The notes under the pieces were generated by a model. The model searched no databases and was not told the origin of the DNA. It saw only the letters and a program-made list of their open reading frames with translations. The translations under genes and the position numbers were made by a program. From NCBI GenBank assembly GCA_032207245.1, contig CM063501.1, positions 78,892,786 to 78,956,785 on the forward strand: 64,000 nt of DNA, in the 5' to 3' direction. Origin of the DNA: Pardosa pseudoannulata. Lineage: Eukaryota; Arthropoda; Arachnida; Araneae; Lycosidae. Positions 1 to 14,290 of the stretch are shown one piece after another. Position 1 is the stretch's first letter, and each line of letters begins with the position of its first letter.

Positions 1-1112
1 TTTCTAAAAACAAATAATATTCCATATCATAAATAACGTTAATAATCCTTGACATGAGCACTTGAATTAAAAATACTAAGATGAAAATAATGAATCTAAT
101 TAAACTACTAGGCTTAAAATATTGAATGAAGCAAATTGAAAAAACGTTGTTCATTATAGATCAGTACTGCAATCAAGTAAGTTTCACAAGATTTTCCACA
201 AAATAATTTGAATGTGAGCAAAAATTTTTTTATTTTATAAATATTTGAAGTGTTTAAATTTAAATTTTGAAATAAATAGGATTTCTAATTATTAAATTGC
301 TTGAGAACTTACCATTTCTTTTTATCAAATGAGACAATATTTATTTCATATTTATATTAACCGTAAATAATTTAATAATATTTTCCTCCCAATCTTTTCA
401 ACGAAATTTTGTGAGAACATGTAAGTTTGTATTTTAATGTCTAATGGTTTTGGTTTATAGCGACACAGTCAATTTTTTTCAATACGAGGCTCAGACCTTT
501 TAATGTTTGATCAGAGTCTTATTTATGAAAAACATGTTATGTTAATTGTCAAAGTAATGTCTGAAAGAGAATTTTTAAGGAAGGAAATTTTGAAGCAAAA
601 CAGAATCAATAACTTTTAATACGATAAATATACTTCAATCAAATTTTACAAAATTTTATTTCTAATGAGGTATTAAATTTCCAAGTTGATTAATTTAAAA
701 TTATTAATTAGTTTTGAATTTACTCTATCGCTTTACAGTAGATTAAAAAAAGATCGTTTGTTAAAAGTGATATTTCATTTTTAATAAATATAGCCAAAAA
801 ATGATTTAACAATCATTACTTAAATAAATGTATAATTACACTAGTCTGCGTGGTATTATATGATTAAATACTAATAAATGTTTTCAACAGGCATTTTTGT
901 GTTGATAAAATAATTGGTCTTAATGTTGTTTTATTCCATGCAGTTTGAACACACTGGCCAGAGTTTAGATCGCAGGCACATCATAGAGTGTAAGTCACAC
1001 ATAAAGTAAGTTAACATAACATCTTTTTTTCGATACTTGCAAATTTATGGAACTACTCTTAGAGAGTATTTTGGTTGGGTACATTTAAAATAGTAGAATG
1101 CAAAAAGTAACA
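1..1112. other. AT-rich DNA, no gene seen
   Basis: No open frame of useful length, recognisable repeat or RNA gene is visible. Homopolymer A/T runs dominate. Confidence 0.6.
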
Positions 1113-1365
1113 ATAACCCCTTAACGTGAGAGCTTGAGTTACCTCGAAACTAAACTTGCCAAACTTTGCACACTCCAGATAATTCAAGCGGTGTTGTACT
1201 TTTTGTTGCTATGATTTTTCACACTCGAATGAAATCAAGAATTGAAAATAACAATGGGAACACCCCCCCAAAAAAAGACAATCATTTTATTGATGCTTAT
1301 CATTTACATGTTATTCTTTTTGGCCGGCCTTTTAAAAAAATAATAACTGTGCATTAAGGGGTTAA
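1113..1365 (+). mobile_element. TTAA-type MITE, copy 1
   Basis: This ~250-bp segment starts ATAA-CCCCTTAACGTG and ends CATTAAGGGG-TTAA, so the termini are inverted and the right side carries the TTAA target site expected of piggyBac-type insertions. The left TTAA appears mutated to ATAA. The same sequence recurs in reverse orientation at 3280-3789, including the left 100 bases and the GGCCGGCC/GGCAGGAC block near the other end. It encodes nothing recognisable. The class is inferred from the TTAA site and termini only. Confidence 0.6.
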
Positions 1366-3279
1366 GGTAGTCTGCCATTCAAATTTATACGTTTATCTAT
1401 GCATCTTTTCAGTTATTAGGCCAGTGTGCTTGTTCAAAAAATGTCTACTACAGTTCTTAACCACCACTTCAGAAAACATGGTTTGTGGTAAATTTGAAAT
1501 TAGAGCAATCTCCAAAAACGATAGTGATAATGTCTAACAAGCAGAAAACGATTTCAATTCATAATGATTCTATTAAAGTGATTTGAGTGATATAGTAACT
1601 TGCTTCGAAACTCCGCAGTACAACTTGGTTTCTGGCTTAAATTAAAAATCTTCTGGAACCAGAACATACATTTCCCATTTTTTATGTACTGAGTCAATGA
1701 AAAAATTATGTCCTTTATTATCACAGAAATATATATGGTTTACTTCAATAATATAAAAGAGGTGATGAAACTTTATGGTATTGAATATGGTGAGTGGAGA
1801 CTCTTATTTGACTTTTCTAGAAACCTTTTTTTTTCAATAAAGGGAATATATATTTAATTCGTTTGAAATTAAATACACATACATAAGCCAAAAATATCTG
1901 TAAGGAAATTATTCAGTTTCAGGAACAGGCTGTTTATCTATGGTGACTTCAAAATTTCAGGATTACTTTAAGAACAACAAGATGGGATTCTATGCTATCG
2001 ATAAGGCCAAAGCAAAATATTGGATTATGAGAGATTTGTTTCAATGGAGATATTTTGTTCAAGGAAATGAAAAAAGAAATAAAATGATTAATAGATCAGT
2101 GTATACTTTTAGTTCTGTTAAATAATAATCAAGATCTTGTTAGGGTAATTACTTACAGAATATTTAATGTGTATGACATAATGCATTTTATAAAATACTC
2201 AATGAGTTTCTTTACACCAATGGAAATATTGAAAATATGGGTTCTTATATTTTTTGTAAAATCCCGACGTGATAGAAAAATATGCAAGTCAATTTTTAAG
2301 TCTAAAGGTTTAGCGTCAAACTGAAAAACTAAATTAAGAACACTTACTTTAAGAGATCATCTGATAAGAAGTAAACGAAAATGCAGAATAGTGTTGAGAA
2401 TACTTTCCAATTAAGATTTTTTATTTATATGAACAAATCTAAAGCATTTAACACCAAATAATTATTCCGTTTCTCGTTTCCAAATATTTTGGAACGGCGC
2501 ATTTGAGATCATTTAGAAAAATACATGCACCTACTTCAGATTTTATAAATTTACAAAATAAGAAGAAATAATCATCATATAAAAGTTTTTACGCAAGAAT
2601 AATGTTATATATAAACCATATACATTTGTGTACTGGATATATATTAAAAGAATAGCATAATTTTCGTTGAAAACGAATCTTACTTTGTTTTAAATAGTCT
2701 ATCCATACATGAAAATATAATAAAGTTCTTTTTCAAATTGAAAATATCTAAGCTATGTACAACATTAAATAAGGACTCCAAAACTGGAAATTTATAAGCA
2801 TAAATTTAATGCAGTTTAATAAGTACAACATCAAAAATCCAGGATGAAGTCAATTTTAAAAGATAAAATAGAAACTTAAATGAAATCCTCGTTTTCTTTT
2901 CTCGAGACAAGTCAAGTTTAATTTTGAAATATCGAAAGTTTCTCATAAATAAATATGTTGTTATTACACAGAGAAGAAATTGGATTGGGTAATCCTGAAA
3001 TATGTTAATTATCTATGTTTTAAAATATTTAAACTTGGGTACGTAAATACTTTTTATTGGAGTGGCACCGAATATTTTAAAGGCTTATATATATAAAGCT
3101 ATGTTGCTTATTAAAAATCCTAAAATTAAAATGTCTCGGTATCTTCATAGTTTTCTTAATATTTGGAAAATAAATTAATAAAGTATGTTAATTATTAATT
3201 TTTAAAGTGTTAAAGTGCTGAATAATTAAATTTTTTTTAGTATAAACACCTGTTTTTAGTGCATTTATCTTAACTGAAA
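1366..3279. other. AT-rich DNA, no gene seen
   Basis: A 61-codon open frame at 1940-2125 has no recognisable domain and no splice context, and I do not call it a gene. Nothing else stands out. Confidence 0.5.
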
Positions 3280-3789
3280 CTAATCCCTTATAAAACAGTT
3301 TTTTTTGAAAAAGGCAGGACAAAAACAAATCAATTTTTTAATGTAAAAAACACAACGTTGTCTTGCCCAGAAAATTATAAAAATACAAAAATAATCAAAA
3401 ATTTTATTGCAATTTTGGATTTTGATAAAATTACAGAAAATAGTTGAATATTGTAATATTACACACACATAGACTTGTTTATATTTCTTTCCGATTTCCC
3501 ATTTCATAATAAACATTATTATCAGTAAAAATACTTTTTTATACTTTTAAAACATAAATAATAACAATACTAATATTTATAAAATTAATCAACATTTTCT
3601 TTTGAGCGAGATATTTCGAAACAAGGTGTTTTTTGTTTTCACATTGTTATTTTCAATTCCCGATTGAATTGGAGTGTGAAAAAGTATAGCAATATAAAGT
3701 ACACTGCTGCTCGAATTATCTCGAGTGTGCACAGTTTAGCCAGTTTAGCCGCTCTCGAGTTAATTCGAGCATGCACGTTAAGGGGTTAA
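3280..3789 (-). mobile_element. TTAA-type MITE, copy 2 (longer)
   Basis: Read on the minus strand this begins TTAA-CCCCTTAACGTGC and aligns for about 130 bases with the left part of the element at 1113-1365. Its far end (CCCTTATAAAACAG on the plus strand) matches the other terminus of that copy. It is about twice as long because of extra AT-rich interior, so copy 1 may be an internal deletion derivative. CTCGAG and CTCGAAT motifs are repeated in the outer 80 bases. Confidence 0.55.
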
Positions 3790-5489
3790 ACATGTTAGGA
3801 AAAATTTAAAATAGTGCGTCCAAAGGTTTTAAAAGTCCAAATTTTCTCACCGCTTTATTTAAATTATTTTTTAAAATAAGAATATATAAAATAAATTCAT
3901 AAATTCACAATCTTCATAGATTTTTCATTTTTTAAATAAAAATTGTGTTTTTTGTGAGAGAAATTTATGTTATATTATGCGAAAAAAATCTTTCCATTCA
4001 AAAAATGTTGATCTAGTAAATATCGAAAGGGTTTCAAAACAAAATTTTTTTTTGCATTTTGATATGACGTTTTAGTTTTTTCTTACCATCCGCTAGTTTT
4101 TCAGAACTAGACATTTTGAGATGAGATGTAGACAACAAAGGAAAAATGAAAAATGCATACATTTCAGTATCTGTTTTGAAATTTTTTTAATTTAAGGACA
4201 AAAATAATCCTCTAAATTTTTAAAAAAATAAATATGAATAATTCTGAAAATTGAAACAGATTTTAAATTTTTCGTAAAATATCTTTAAAAAGTGATATTG
4301 AGGTTTTCAATACTGAATATTTTTCTAAAATTTGCTATTGAGAATATTAACTCAACACTAGTCGTGTCTAGTGCTCACGTAAAGATTCATTTGCTGTAGA
4401 TAACAGTTGAAGCATTAGTGTTTAGTTTTATAAAAAAAAATTCTGAAGATATGAATTTACTATGGCGAAGTTTCTATATTGATCATACAAATATTTCCTT
4501 CTAGCATACATGCTTTATCGCAGAGACGTCCTAAAAAAGTTAGGAGAAATTTCAACTCTTCAACTCTTTCCATGGTTGAAAATACCTATTCCCAAAGTAA
4601 AGTCTCAAAAATGTCGAAAGAATTAATGACATGCAATTTCCTGACCAAATTTGAGAATTTTAAAGTTAACTAGAAGTAGTCTCCATGTTTTAACTTTAAA
4701 CTATATTTTACATTAAACAATAATAATTTATCACTCGTAATTAATTTTACAAAATAAGGAGAGATCCCATTTTTATTAGTAATAACATTTAAGCCGCTCT
4801 TTATTTAACTCTAAAAGAATTTTAATTTACATATTGCACAAATACATAAAGTAACAACATGAGTTATGTCAGATAAACAGTTCATATTACCCAAATTCAA
4901 AAAATTTATTAAAAAATAAAATTAAAGAAATTTAACTAGACTGCTATAAACTATTTCTTATAAATATATAATTTATGTTAGGTGTGTAGCAAAAAGAAGT
5001 TGTGTTACTTGTGAAAATGCAGTATAGATCAGCTGTCCTTGCATGTAGAATGATGGTCAAATATGAGTCGTGTGATGTGTTTTTGTCATTTAAGAATATT
5101 TAGCACATGAAATTGTTGAACTTTTATTATGTAGTAAACTTATTTTAAATTTGTACTGAAGCCGTAAAAGATTTATCATTTGCACGTTTTTCAAGCTTTA
5201 ATTAAGGTTTCGTAAAATGTTAGGAGAGTAGATCACTAGGTGGATCGCTTTGGTGCAGACCCATAGTTCTTAATATTCTTTATATTGAAACATTTTTTTA
5301 TGTAGAATTTTAATTTTAAACCGACATTTTTGTGATTTCAATATTTCAATTACTTTACCAAACAGTTTCAAAAATTTGAAATATTCCCCTGAAAATAGTT
5401 GATATTTATTTTTGGATTTTGGATTTAAGTGGACTTTGTCAGTTTAAACAAAGGTTATGGTAAAAAAAAGTGGCAACACATTCATTACA
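3790..5489. other. AT-rich DNA, no gene seen
   Basis: A 64-codon frame at 4479-4673 is the longest open stretch and has no recognisable features. No repeat unit or RNA gene was identified. Confidence 0.5.
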
Positions 5490-6640
<1,151 letters not shown>

Positions 6641-7530
6641 ACTTCGGCACTACAGCCCAACTAAGGGTCCATGTCCAGTGCTATTCTCTGTTTTCAAGAT
6701 CTAAACCTTTGGCTTGTAGTGCCTAGAGTGAAAAGCATATATCTCCATTAGGTGGTCGACTATACGCGGAATACAAAACTGGCAAAAATCAAATGTTCGT
6801 GTATGTTGCTGGTTGCTAAGGTATACAGAATGATCTACTCGAATTCTCTGCTGGTGTTGGAAGATATGCTGCCGATTGAGTATACCGCTTGTATCAAACA
6901 AACACTATCTGCAAAAGAGGTGTATCCCACATCGAACTGCTTGGACAATCCTTTCCTGGACATGATATATATGACTCTAGTGGCTACACGGTCATCCCGT
7001 GTAACCCTTTCTTCATTGCTTTGGACAAACTCCCATCTAACAGTGGGAGATGAGAAATATTGGCAGATGGCTATAAAAAGCAGGTCTCCGACTCCAAATC
7101 CCGAGTTGGGGTGGTATTTGTGGCGTATGAGAACGACTCCATAGTACATGTAGCATTTTCCGGTGTACAGTTCATAACTCCATCTTTGATGTCAAGCTCT
7201 AAGCTATCCAACATATTCTCCCATGAGTTCGGAGGAATATCTTCGCTGGTAGAAAGCAACATCTGTTCTCAGATAGAATCTGATTCTTATTGGAGATCAG
7301 GAATGTTTCCAGCTACCACCCTCTGCTATGATCATTAAATATATCTATTGTCGACTCACTGAGTCCAAAGGTCTTAGGGGGGAGACAGCTGGATGCCTGC
7401 CCACCACGACATCTCTGGAAAGGAGGCGGTGGATACATTGCGAAGTCGGCTACCGCAAACACTGAAAGGTTTAGTATGGAAGAAGTATTGCTCTGTTTGA
7501 CGATTTGTTAATGGGTGTTGTAACTCCCAA
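6641..7530. other. GC-richer block of unknown class
   Basis: This ~890-base block is visibly richer in G and C than the DNA around it. It has overlapping open frames on both strands: 6752-7144 plus (130 codons), 6835-7149 minus (104 codons), and shorter ones. None shows a domain I recognise, and dual-strand openness is expected where stop codons are rare. A small inverted repeat (GGCACTACAG / TTGTAGTGCC, 6645-6712) lies at its left edge. Its right part is duplicated downstream at 7803-8365. It is most likely a degenerate repeat, but an old coding remnant is not excluded. Confidence 0.4.
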
Positions 7531-8365
7531 GTCAAACTAGTGCCTAAAATTCAAATGACTCAGCCCTTATTTAATAAAATAAAATTAAATCAAAAAAGAA
7601 AAAACAATTTCAGCTTATTACTGTTTATCCCGTTCAGTAACATACATTATGCTTATATGATATTGAAATATATTCAACTAATTTCAGACCTTGTAATCGT
7701 CAACCAAAACCCAAAAACCAATTAAAAGTTTTCGGTATTACATGAGAGAGAATTTACTCATACTACAAATTATGGGAAATTGTTTAATAATTTTTAAACA
7801 CTATGAAATCAGACTACAGCTGTTCTCAAATAGCTTCTCATCCCTCTTGGAGGTCAGAATTTTTTCCAGCTACCACCCTCGGCTGTGCTCTTAAAGACAT
7901 CTATAGTCAATTCCCTGAATCCAAATGTCTTAGGCTGAAAACAGCTGGATACCTGCCCACCAGTACATCTGTGGCAAGGAGGAGGCGGATACACTACGAA
8001 TTCGGCTATCGTAAACACTAAAAGATTTAATATGTGGGAATTTCTGCTCTCTTAACGATTTTTTACTGTGTATCATAAGCCCCAAATCCACCTAAAGCCT
8101 AAAATTGAAATGACTCAGCTTCTTATTTAATAAAATAAAATAAAATAAGTAAAACAATTTCAATTTATTATTGTCTTTCCCTTTCAGTAACATACAGTAT
8201 GCTTATCTGGTATTGAAATATATTCAACTAATCGCAGGCCTTATCAATCGTCAACCTAAACTCAAAATAAATTGATTAATTTTTTTTAGGTATTACATAA
8301 GAGATAATCCACTCATAACTTCAGTGACAAATTATGGGAAATTGTTAAATAAGTTGTAATGACGA
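7250..8365. repeat. ~557-bp direct tandem duplication
   Basis: Copy one (about 7250-7802) and copy two (about 7803-8365) share long matches in order: the TTTCCAGCTACCACCCTC block, GCCTAAAATT...AATGACTCAG, CAGTAACATACA.TATGCTTAT, TATTCAACTAAT and ACAAATTATGGGAAATTG. The offset is close to 557 bases. Many substitutions and small indels show the duplication is old. No protein is preserved between copies. Confidence 0.8.
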
Positions 8366-9490
8366 TGAAATCAGAATTTTTTACTGAAATATAAACATCC
8401 AGGTGAATTTTCAAGCATGTTATATGATTTGTATATTTACATGCATACTATACTAAAAAATACGACGCATAATAAAAATTTTAATTTGCTATTCAATATT
8501 CGTAATAGGCATACTCTTTTCTCCATAGACATTTTCAAACTTGTCAAATGTTTGTATCCTACCATAACATAATAAATATTTAGTTATAAATAAAATATTT
8601 ACAATATAATATAGACAGAGTACGCAAATGGGATTGATTTAAATCTGTATGATATATACAACATAGATGAAACATTATTTATCTTTTAAAACTTCCCTTT
8701 TCTTCATATTTCATGTGGAAATATAAATTATTGTAATAATGTTACATTGATATTTATGACCTATGGATTTCTCAAAAGCTTTTCAAAGCTTTTTTCTGTG
8801 GCCATGTTTTATCGTGCTACGAACGACCAGAGGGATTTCAAAATCTTGGAAAGATCGTTTTATATTTCAAGGCACATTCGAGCGAAATAATTCTTTCTGC
8901 CATCTGAATAGCCTTTGCTGACTTTAGATTATATTTTAAGCTTAAAACTTAAACTAAAAGGAAACGAAAATTTATGCGTTTCACAAAACACTGTAAAAAC
9001 CTTTTCATTAAAGTATGTTTCCGATCATCATTTTAAAATACATTTAAATTTCTATAAAGTAGTACTTTACACACTATTTTTATTGGAAAACAGTTATACT
9101 TTTCTACACATAATACAATTTACTTTTCTATGAATTATAAAGTATTATACAATTTTATGCAATTATTATAATTATACATAATAATAATTATACATTGTAA
9201 TAATTAAACATAATAATAATTATGCATTATAATAATTAAATATTTTAATAATTAAACATTATAATAATTATGTATTATAATTTATGCAATTTTACAGAAT
9301 TGTAAAATTATACAATATTATGAAATTTCTTATTTACTTTTCTACAATTATACTTTTACACAATAAATATACTTAATGTGTAGTTTTTGAAGGCACTAAA
9401 TATTTATACTTTAAAATATAATAAAATATTTCATAAACAAAAAACAGAAATATTTGTTTATCCTTAAAATTTTAGAATTGGGTTTAAAAC
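8366..9490. other. AT-rich DNA with a TTATAATTA-rich patch
   Basis: No gene seen. Bases ~9125-9320 are a low-complexity run of ATTATAATAATTA-like motifs similar in composition to the repeat tails at 11.4-12.9 kb. Confidence 0.5.
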
Positions 9491-9817
9491 CAGTGGCTTA
9501 ATGTGGGTAAACATAGAGTTTCTACTATATTCTACGAAACCAGTGGATATAACAATGTGTTAGAAAAAAATACATAGCCCTTCTTTAGCAAAATAATATA
9601 TAGCAGTGTTTCAACCTACAGAAAAAAATGACCTATTGCATTTAATGCACTTCCAGTGGCTTAATGTGGATAAACATAGAGTTTCTACTATATTCAACGA
9701 AACCAGTGGCTATAACAATGTATTAGAAAAAAATACATAGCCTTCCTTTAGTAAAATAATATATAGCAGTGTTTCAAGCTACAGAAAAAAATGACCTATT
9801 GCATTTAATGCACTTCC
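9491..9817. repeat. Two-copy 163-bp tandem repeat
   Basis: CAGTGGCTTAATGTGG starts each copy (9491 and 9654). The copies run in parallel through AACATAGAGTTTCTACTATATTC, CAGTGG.TATAACAATGT, ATATATAGCAGTGTTTCAA and TGACCTATTGCATTTAATGC. The two copies differ at only a few positions, so this duplication is recent compared with others in the window. Confidence 0.9.
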
Positions 9818-11132
9818 TTCGTAAAGAAAAGTACCTGTTTTACTTCACCATGCATAGATATTTAGAAGCGTAAAATTCTATGGCTTTTTGTTTTTAATCA
9901 AAATAACAGGTTAGTTTTAATTATGTAAGTGTTTAAATATAATAAACATTTTTAAATATTCTTCCTGCTGAGAGTCGTATTAAAATTTTAATCACACATA
10001 TTTTTTTTTTGAATAAATCCGTGCATTTAATGTTTAATTCATGAGCTAATCGCTTTTTTCTGCTCTATTGCTTCAGTAAAATATAAAAAAAACCCTGACA
10101 AAATGTCTCAAATCTAAATATAAATTAGAAATAAAAGGTTTAATATTTAGAATAAGAAATTTGCCCTAAAACCTTGTTAAATTTTTTTACTGTGTAGTTT
10201 ACTGTCAGACAATATAATTTTATTTACCCAGTAAGCTTTAAATATACTTTTCCAGTAAGTTTTAAATTATCTCTTCCTTAATACCTTAAATGTAATTCTT
10301 AAATATTCTGCCATTAATTATTTTAACTTACATTTATGATTGTGATTTACTTTTTTTTCTACTTTTATACGCATTAGGATCATTGTGAAAGTTATCTGTT
10401 CGCTATTTTTCTCCAAAAAAGTGAAGGGAAAATATAATTTAATGACTTTAAATGTATGGCAGTTTTAAATATTTGTGAATTATTATACTCAAATGACTAA
10501 AGCTAACTTGTAAAATATGCATTTAACAGAAAAATATAAGTATAAGACTTAGCAAAAATGAAAAATGAAGAAGGAATAAATTGCTGTATTTATATAATAA
10601 AGCAATAAATAAAAGAATTAAGTCATAATTTATTTATCTTTTTCAGTTATATGTATTATACTTTGCAGATAAGCTTCCATATACGAAATATCCTTTACGT
10701 GTTTTTTCTTTGTTTGCTTAAACTTCTTCAGGGGTAAACCCTTTAGAATTTAAAGAAAAATTGCTAAATAGCTTTGCAAACACCGTTAAAATTTTTGAAA
10801 AAGCTTTAATAATAAATGAAGTTTAACGAAACTTTTCATGGCAAAGGTTAATAGGATTAAAGGATTTCTTGAACTAAGCAGACAAATAAATCTGCCGAAA
10901 GTTCAACTTAACTGTTGAATTAAAAAGAAATTGTGAGATAAAACCCAAAACACATATAAAGTTCTCGCAATGAGCAAGTTTTTAAAAATTTCATTTGTTT
11001 GATATTAAGTCTAAATTTGTCAATTATACTTTGTTCTGTTATGAAAAATGTACTTAATTTTATAAATTATATTTTATCGTGAATTCTTTATAATAAACTT
11101 TTATTGGAGATAAAAATATTTTTTTTATTAAT
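9818..11132. other. AT-rich DNA, no gene seen
   Basis: No feature recognised. Confidence 0.5.
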
Positions 11133-13085
11133 TACATCATTTGAAATCAAATCAACTAGCCTAAATTGTTTAAATATGTATGTCAACCTTAAAGTAATAT
11201 GTTTTATTGACTATAAGGTAATAAAGCATAAAATTTAAATTTTGTTCTGCACTTTTAGTAACTGCTGAATCCTCAACGTATAAACCTATTTTTCCAGTTT
11301 TCTATGTAATTTCATTATCTAACAAAAATATTAAGGGTACAACAGATATTGCCTCAGAGATTTTTGAATTTTTGGTGATAAATATAATTGTTAATAATTA
11401 TTAGTATTACTATAATTGTTAATTATGATTATTTTAATTGTTAGTTATTATTATTATAATTATTAATTATAATTATTAAAATTGTAAATTATGATTGTTA
11501 ATTATATTTATTATAAATCTTGATTATAATTATTACAATTATTAATTATATTTATTATAATTATTAATTATATTTATTATAATTATTAATTATATTTATT
11601 ACAATTCTTAACTATAATTGTTAATTATAATTATTATAATTGTTACATCATCTGAAATCAAGTCAACTCACCTAAATTGTTTAAAAATGTATGTCAACGT
11701 TAAAAATAATATGTTTTTATTGACTATCAGGTAAGAAAACACAAAATTAAATTTTGTTCTAGACTGGTTGTAACTGCTGAATCTTCAACGTAGAAATTGC
11801 ATGTTTCAGTTTTGCCTACAATTTCACTTTCGAGCAAAACTGTTAAGCGTACCATAGATATTGTCTCAGAGTTTTGAATTTTTTAAAATTTTGGTAATAA
11901 AAATAATTGTTAATAATTATTAATATTATTGTAATTGTTAATTGTAGGTTTTATAATTGTTAATTATAATTATTATAATCCTTATTTATAATTATTATAA
12001 TCCTTATTTATAATTATTATAATCGTTAATTATAATTATTATAATTGTCACATTATCTGAAATCAAATAAACTCACCTAAATTGATTAAATATGTACTTC
12101 AATGTTAAAGGTAATATGCTTTATTGACTATAAGGTAAGAAAGCATAACATGCAAATTTTGTTCTAGACTGGTATTAACCGTGGAATCTTGAATGCATAA
12201 ACCGCATGTTTCAGTTTTGTATATAATTTCACTAACAAAAAAATTTAAGGGTACAACAGGTATTACCTCAGAGTTTTGAATTTTTTTTAAATTTTGGTGA
12301 TAAAAATAATTGTTAATAATTATTAATATTATTGTAATTGTTAATTGTAATTTTTATAATTGTTAATTATAATTATTATAATCCTTATTTATAATTATTA
12401 TAATCCTTATTTATAATTATTTTAATCTTTAATTATAACTATTATAACTGTCATATCATCTGAAACCAAATAAATTCATCTAAATTAATTAAATATGTAT
12501 ATCAATGTTGAAGGAAATATTCTTTATTGACTATAAGGTAAGAAAGCATAACATGTAAATTTTGTTCTAGACTGGTAGTAAGTGATGAATCTTGAATGAA
12601 TAAACCACATTTTTCAGTTTTGTATATGATTTCACATCTAACAAAAATGTTAAAGGAACAACAGATATTGCTTCAGAGTTTTGAATTTTTTGAAATTTTG
12701 GTAATAAAAATAATTGTTAATAATTATTTTATATCATTAAAATTTTTAATTATAATTATTATATTTGTTAATTATAATTATTATAATTTTTAATTATAGT
12801 TATTCTATTTGTTAATTATAATTATTGTAACTGATAATTAATATTCTTATAATCATTAATTATAATTATTATAACTGTTACATCATCTGAAATGAAATCA
12901 AGTCATCTAAATTGTTTAAATATGTATGTCAACGTTAAAGGTAATATGTTTTAGTGACTACAAGGTAAGAAAACATAAAATTTAAATTTTGTTGTAGACT
13001 GGTAGTAAATGCTGAATCTTCAACGTATAAACCGCATGTTTCAGTTTTGTATACAATTTCAGTATCTAACAAAAATGTTAAGGCG
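11133..13085. repeat. Tandem array, ~400-510-bp units
   Basis: Units begin near 11133, 11643, 12047, 12455 and 12885 with a (T)(A/C)ACATCATCTGAAATCAA-like start. Each continues through a conserved ~260-base body (TATGTATGTCAA, ATATG.TTTATTGACTATAAGGTAA, TTTTGTTCTAGACTGG, CAGATATTGCCTCAGAG) and ends in a variable tail of AATTATTATAATTGTTAATTATAA motifs. Tail length variation explains the different unit sizes. The fifth unit is cut off near 13085, before a GGCGA-rich stretch. Confidence 0.9.
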
Positions 13086-13178
13086 ATGTTTTTAGGCAAC
13101 TAATTTTTGGGACTAATTTGGCGATATATCGCCGATTTTATTTGGCGACATTTATTGTCGACCGTTTGTCCCTAGTAC

Positions 13179-13400
13179 TGTCTAGAATATTTCAGGTTTT
13201 CGATAGTCTATATAAATGGCTGACGATACGAACTAGAGTAGTCAAGTCAATTATTTTCGTCAACGTAGCCAATGTTTCGTTACATTGGGTTTTGTAAACG
13301 TACATTCACTGCAATATAAATAAAGTTTTGTTATTTTCCTGTCCTGTATATAAACTTTATTCAATCCACGAACGCTACGCTTGTAAAATTCGTACCAATA
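13179..13400 (+). mobile_element. Possible solo LTR
   Basis: The stretch has a TG start (TGTCTAGAATATTTC), a TATA-like box followed by GC-richer transcribed-looking DNA (TATATAAATGGC near 13210), and an AATAAAG polyadenylation-type signal near 13317, then GC-richer sequence. This order (U3, TATA, R, polyA) is LTR-like. No second copy, target duplication or internal genes are present, so the call is tentative and the right end is uncertain. Confidence 0.3.
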
Positions 13401-13650
13401 TTTTGTAATTGTTACTAACTTAATAAAATAAATTTCCTTATAAAAAGCCGATAAGATGTATGGAAACTAAAATCATAAATACATATTTCAAATATTGTAT
13501 TTATATGTTCTACCAGTTCCTATCTTATATATTTTATAGTTATATCTAAGTTAAATAAATGCTTCTTGAAAGCCTTTATTTAAACTAGAAACTGAACTCA
13601 CAACACTAGATTTACGGACAGAGCCAATTTGACTCATTAAAAATTTGATC

Positions 13651-13653
<3 letters not shown>

Positions 13654-13711
<58 letters not shown>
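13654..13711. repeat. (TA)n tract inside the piggyBac-type element
   Basis: A pure TA run of ~58 bases just inside the left end of the element. Confidence 0.95.
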
Positions 13712-13713
<2 letters not shown>

Positions 13714-13939
13714 CTTTAATATCACTTTTCAAAAACATACGTTGGTTTTTAGTTAAGTAATAAAATATATGTAAACTTTCATTCCTCTTCCCCGCAGACC
13801 CATTCATTTCGCATTATCAAATGTGGTATACCTATTTTCACGGTTGTGAGACAATTTGACTCATAGAATGGTTTAACAGTTAATCGCATAACATGAAATT
13901 TATTGGTTCTATCAGTCCTAGGCAACAGTCAAGTCGCAC

Positions 13940-14290
13940 GTGATTTGTTTCTTTTCTCATTTACGCAGATGCCTCTACAAGTTTTTAGATTTTAGACATT
14001 TTAGATTTAGCAGCTATCAGTGCTTGGATCTTTATAAAGAGAAGACTCAAGTAAATATTTCACTAAAAGATCTTATTTTCCTATTGGTTGAAGAGCTAAG
14101 AGGTAAATATAGAGAAGAAGTCAAGTACACTTCTATGACAGAAATTCATTCTACTGACGCAAGGAAGAATTGTCAAGTTCAACAATCATGCAAAAGAAAC
14201 AGATGTAGAAACCATTATGCTAAATGTAATAGAATTGTTTGAAGAAAATGTGTTTCAAAAACAGATTTCATATGCAAAAAACATTTTCTA
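13940..14290 (+). pseudogene. piggyBac transposase C-terminus, relic
   Basis: The frame at 13940-14242 ends with features of the piggyBac C-terminus. A segment ISLKDLIFLLVEELRGKY resembles the end of the family's catalytic region. It is followed by a cysteine-rich tail with CQVQQSCKRNRC and CAKCNRIV-like spacing (here YAKCNRIV). After an in-frame stop the reading continues with further cysteines (RKCVSKTDFICKKH) to about 14290, so the zinc-binding tail is interrupted. The catalytic aspartates and the whole N-terminal two thirds are missing. It cannot encode an active enzyme. The match rests on recalled family motifs, not a search. Confidence 0.7.

Noticed and set aside
6752..7144. 130-codon plus-strand frame as a gene
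   Set aside because: An overlapping minus-strand frame is nearly as long, there is no domain, start context or splice site, and the duplicate downstream does not preserve it.
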